Below are positions 61,798 to 64,000 of a stretch of DNA of 64,000 bases, piece after piece. The position numbers were made by a program, and so were the translations under genes. The notes under the pieces were generated by a model. It made no database searches, was not told where the DNA came from, and worked only from the letters and a program-made list of their open reading frames with translations. Within the stretch, counting starts at the first letter, position 1; each line of letters begins with the position of its first letter. The DNA lies in the NCBI RefSeq assembly GCF_000497045.1, contig NW_015961981.1:126401-190400 (forward strand), written 5' to 3'. The stretch comes from Kalmanozyma brasiliensis GHG001. Taxonomy: Eukaryota; Basidiomycota; Ustilaginomycetes; Ustilaginales.

Positions 61798-64000
61798 TCA
61801 CAACAACCACCTGAACACCGACCACCCCTTATCCACGCACACTCTCGCCTCCCCCTCCCCCAGCGTCTCGGTCAACGCGTTCAAGACCAGCCCACCTAGC
61901 GTCTCGACCAACGCCACATCCAACGCATTCCCCGCACTCAACCCCAGCGAAGCCATGTCCTTGGCACCCAAGCTCACCTCGAGACCCGCGCGAAACTTGG
62001 TGATCAGCGCCTCGGTTTCGTCCTCCTGCTCAAGCCCCGCCAGTCGGTCTTCGAGCACATCGAGCAGGCCGGACACCAGCGCGCTGGTCCAGTGCGACCA
62101 GACCATCCACAGCGAGCCGGACAGGATCGAGCGGAAACGCGTTTCGTTCTCGTCGTCGTCGAGGAGCGGGTGGTCGCCGGAGGAGGAGCGGGCGTAGAGG
62201 CTTCGATCGGTGGAACGACGACGATGGAGCGAGGCGTGCGACATGCGGTCGCTCTCCCCGCGCAGGTGGCTTGCTCCAACCGCGGCGAGCAGTGGATCGG
62301 GCGGTACGAGGTGGTGGTGACGGTGCGCGTGGGGCAGGTCGAGCCCCGAAGTGTCGGACGAGCTGTTGGTGCTCGTCTGCTCCGTCACGGGCATCGATTC
62401 CGTCAGCATCTCCGGTTCGATAGCGAGCGCACTGCGTCGTTCTTCCTCCTCTTCGTCCTCAGCAGCAATCTCCCGATCGTCTTCCAGATCCGGATCGGAC
62501 ACTTCGCTATCGCTCTCGTCTTCGGGCATGACGAGGATGCTCGCTCGCACGCCGCCGTCACCCCGAATTCCCAACGGCAAAACGTACGCTGCGGGAAGAC
62601 CATATCGCCAGTGACTGGGGAGGAACCACCATCCCGCCAACCAGTAGCGCAGGAAGGCGAGCGCCGCACTCACCGTCCCTGCTCCACTGCGGCGGGGCGA
62701 TCGCGCACACCCACCGCGCCATTGCGATACCGCACTCGTCTGCTCGTGCGTGTATTCGACGTCGCCATTCCGCTGCTCCTCCGAGCGACGAGTGGTAGAC
62801 CGCACCAGCTTGTTCCTCGACTTGCGACGGCTGATGCAGGCTCCGGCACCGAGCCGTTCCGCTCGCTCGGCATGACGCTGCGCTTGCGCATCCAGCTCGT
62901 TGAACGTCGCAAACTCGCGTGTTGTCCAGCTTTGCGCTTTCAGTTGTGCCTTTGCATTCGCTCGACCGGCCGACGGGGAAGGACGTACGACAGTCCACAA
63001 CCTCGCCATGGTCGAAGCGCTCTCCAAACACATCTCGTCGAGCACGCCGTTCGAGTCGCGCGAAATGAGCGGTGTCAGATCCAACACGCTGTCGAAGAGG
63101 TGCGGCTTGTCCAACAGAATCTTGTCCGTCGACCACGCGATCCAGCTTGGCTCCAGTCCCGGACTTTGGCTCCGACGACGCTCCTCGTCTTCCAAAGCCG
63201 TGATATCATGTACGCCGATCTGACCTTTGATCTGGACAATCCAGCGCCGTGCGAACGCCTGCAGATTCTCGTGCCTTTTGCCAGACCTCGCGATGCCGAG
63301 CGCAACCAGGTCGGCGAGGTTGTATCCGAGGTGGGCGGCGTGTACGATGGGCGGCGAGGGGGAGAAGATGAGCAATCGATGTCGTGGCAGCATGAGCTTT
63401 TTGAGTAGATGCGGGAGGAGCGCACCGAGCGAGCCGCACAGGGCTGACATGTGTGAGATGGGATCGTGCGGTAGATTGCGTGGATCTCGACGACGGCGCA
63501 TGCGCAACTGCTTCATTCGCTTGCCGTCCATGGTTGGAGTCGTGGTGCTGTTGGTGGAGGCGGTGTGAGCCTTGTGCATCTCGTAGTACCTCTGAAGCGA
63601 CGAGGTGTCTTTTGGATCGAGTGCAAGGTCGTCGGCGAGCTTCTCGAGGTTCGAGAGGTGGGGCACGATGGCGAGCTGCTGTGCGAGCGAAGATGCATGC
63701 TGTTCAGCGTGTCCTTCACACTGCAGTATGAGGCCTACGCTCACCATGCGAGCTCCACGCTGTCTGGCAGCATCCTCGTCGGCAACGTTGTCGCTGAGCG
63801 CGATGTTGCGGAAACACGCTACGCCAGTGCTGCCTTTGTGGGAGGTCTGAAAGTAGATGACGTCCTTGTCGACGAGATGCCCGCCACTGGGGAGCACCTT
63901 CCACTCGACGCCGGTGAGATCGACGGAGTGGTTCGCATCGTGAAGAACCTGGGCTTGACCTTCGTCGATGTCGATCAGCTTTGCGTTGTCGGCAGTGCTG
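61798..64000 (-). CDS. DENN-domain protein, LCHN/DENND11-like, C-terminal part
   Basis: The frame is open from the stop at 61798 to the window end, giving 733 residues; the N-terminus lies outside. The visible part begins with residues leading to GVEWKVLPSGGHLVDKDVIY and continues FQTSHKGSTGVACFRN. This matches fungal DUF2347/DUF4484 (LCHN) proteins, a branch of the DENN family of Rab regulators. Further DENN-like segments: HMSALCGSLGALLPHLLKKL, RHRLLIFSPSPPIVHAAHLG and DVTDLTPLI-type (LDLTPLIS). Basic and acidic low-complexity inserts (SRRKSRNKLVRSTTRRSEE; EVSDPDLEDDREIAAEDEEE) separate the later conserved part, which contains LRYWLAGWWFLPSHWRYGLP and ends WSVFRWLL. Membrane trafficking is the likely field, by family only. 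Confidence 0.75.
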   Translation of the reverse strand, partial: STADNAKLIDIDEGQAQVLHDANHSVDLTGVEWKVLPSGGHLVDKDVIYFQTSHKGSTGVACFRNIALSDNVADEDAARQRGARMVSVGLILQCEGHAEQHASSLAQQLAIVPHLSNLEKLADDLALDPKDTSSLQRYYEMHKAHTASTNSTTTPTMDGKRMKQLRMRRRRDPRNLPHDPISHMSALCGSLGALLPHLLKKLMLPRHRLLIFSPSPPIVHAAHLGYNLADLVALGIARSGKRHENLQAFARRWIVQIKGQIGVHDITALEDEERRRSQSPGLEPSWIAWSTDKILLDKPHLFDSVLDLTPLISRDSNGVLDEMCLESASTMARLWTVVRPSPSAGRANAKAQLKAQSWTTREFATFNELDAQAQRHAERAERLGAGACISRRKSRNKLVRSTTRRSEEQRNGDVEYTHEQTSAVSQWRGGCARSPRRSGAGTVSAALAFLRYWLAGWWFLPSHWRYGLPAAYVLPLGIRGDGGVRASILVMPEDESDSEVSDPDLEDDREIAAEDEEEEERRSALAIEPEMLTESMPVTEQTSTNSSSDTSGLDLPHAHRHHHLVPPDPLLAAVGASHLRGESDRMSHASLHRRRSTDRSLYARSSSGDHPLLDDDENETRFRSILSGSLWMVWSHWTSALVSGLLDVLEDRLAGLEQEDETEALITKFRAGLEVSLGAKDMASLGLSAGNALDVALVETLGGLVLNALTETLGEGEARVCVDKGWSVFRWLL

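Noticed and set aside
62092..63408. 438-codon frame on the plus strand opposite the DENN gene
   Set aside because: The minus-strand frame is longer, runs through the window end and has DENN-like motifs. The plus frame has none.

Overview
The window comes from a compact, GC-rich fungal nuclear genome, most likely a smut fungus (Ustilaginomycotina, probably Ustilaginaceae). The grounds are: mostly intron-less long genes with alanine/serine/glutamine-rich disordered stretches, short 5'-GT..AG-3' introns in only a few genes, a WOPR-domain regulator resembling Ustilago maydis Ros1, and housekeeping genes of fungal type. I assigned 19 protein-coding genes, two of them cut by the window edges. No tRNA, rRNA, transposon or CRISPR was recognised.

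Layout. 0-11 kb: 3' part of an NAD(P)HX dehydratase; a WDR48-type WD40 protein (deubiquitinase cofactor family); mitochondrial MutS homologue MSH1 (minus); cytosolic tyrosyl-tRNA synthetase (minus). 11-17.4 kb: a hexapeptide-repeat acetyltransferase, a Mediator Med25-like protein, and a flavin amine oxidase with one 3' intron. 17.4-24.3 kb: a 6.9-kb stretch with no convincing gene, lying upstream of the WOPR regulator; its last ~3 kb is pyrimidine-rich. 24.3-32.3 kb: the WOPR regulator, then the NuA4 scaffold Eaf1/Vid21. 33.9-38 kb: a probable mitochondrial protein ending in three exact 50-residue repeats, and an Ngl2/CCR4-type RNA exonuclease. 38-45 kb: a very long Fig4 phosphoinositide phosphatase, splicing factor SF3A2/Prp11 (minus) and proteasome subunit beta-7 (Pre4). 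46.8-57.4 kb: a secreted multicopper oxidase (laccase-like), a CSL transcription factor (minus), SUMO (two exons), a 68-residue two-exon hydrophobic protein (minus) and Tom70 (minus). 57.8-64 kb: a serine racemase/threonine dehydratase-like PLP enzyme, an Fmc1-like complex V assembly factor (three exons, minus), a Shg1/BOD1-type COMPASS subunit, and the C-terminal part of a DENN (LCHN/DENND11-like) protein (minus) running off the end.

The genes do not form one pathway. Two themes recur by chance or otherwise: chromatin and transcription (Med25-like, WOPR regulator, Eaf1/Vid21, CSL, Shg1, SUMO) and mitochondria (MSH1, Tom70, Fmc1-like, the repeat protein, possibly one form of the Ngl2-like exonuclease). 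Convergent neighbours are packed very tightly (stop codons 0, 13 and 71 bases apart in three pairs), while regulators sit behind long intergenic regions.

The items most worth following up are the 6.9-kb upstream region and in-frame alternative splice acceptors of the WOPR regulator, the 3 x 150-base repeat gene, the small spliced hydrophobic protein, the zero-base convergent gene pair, and the apparent Med25 in a fungus. I did not see an unambiguous new multi-gene system.
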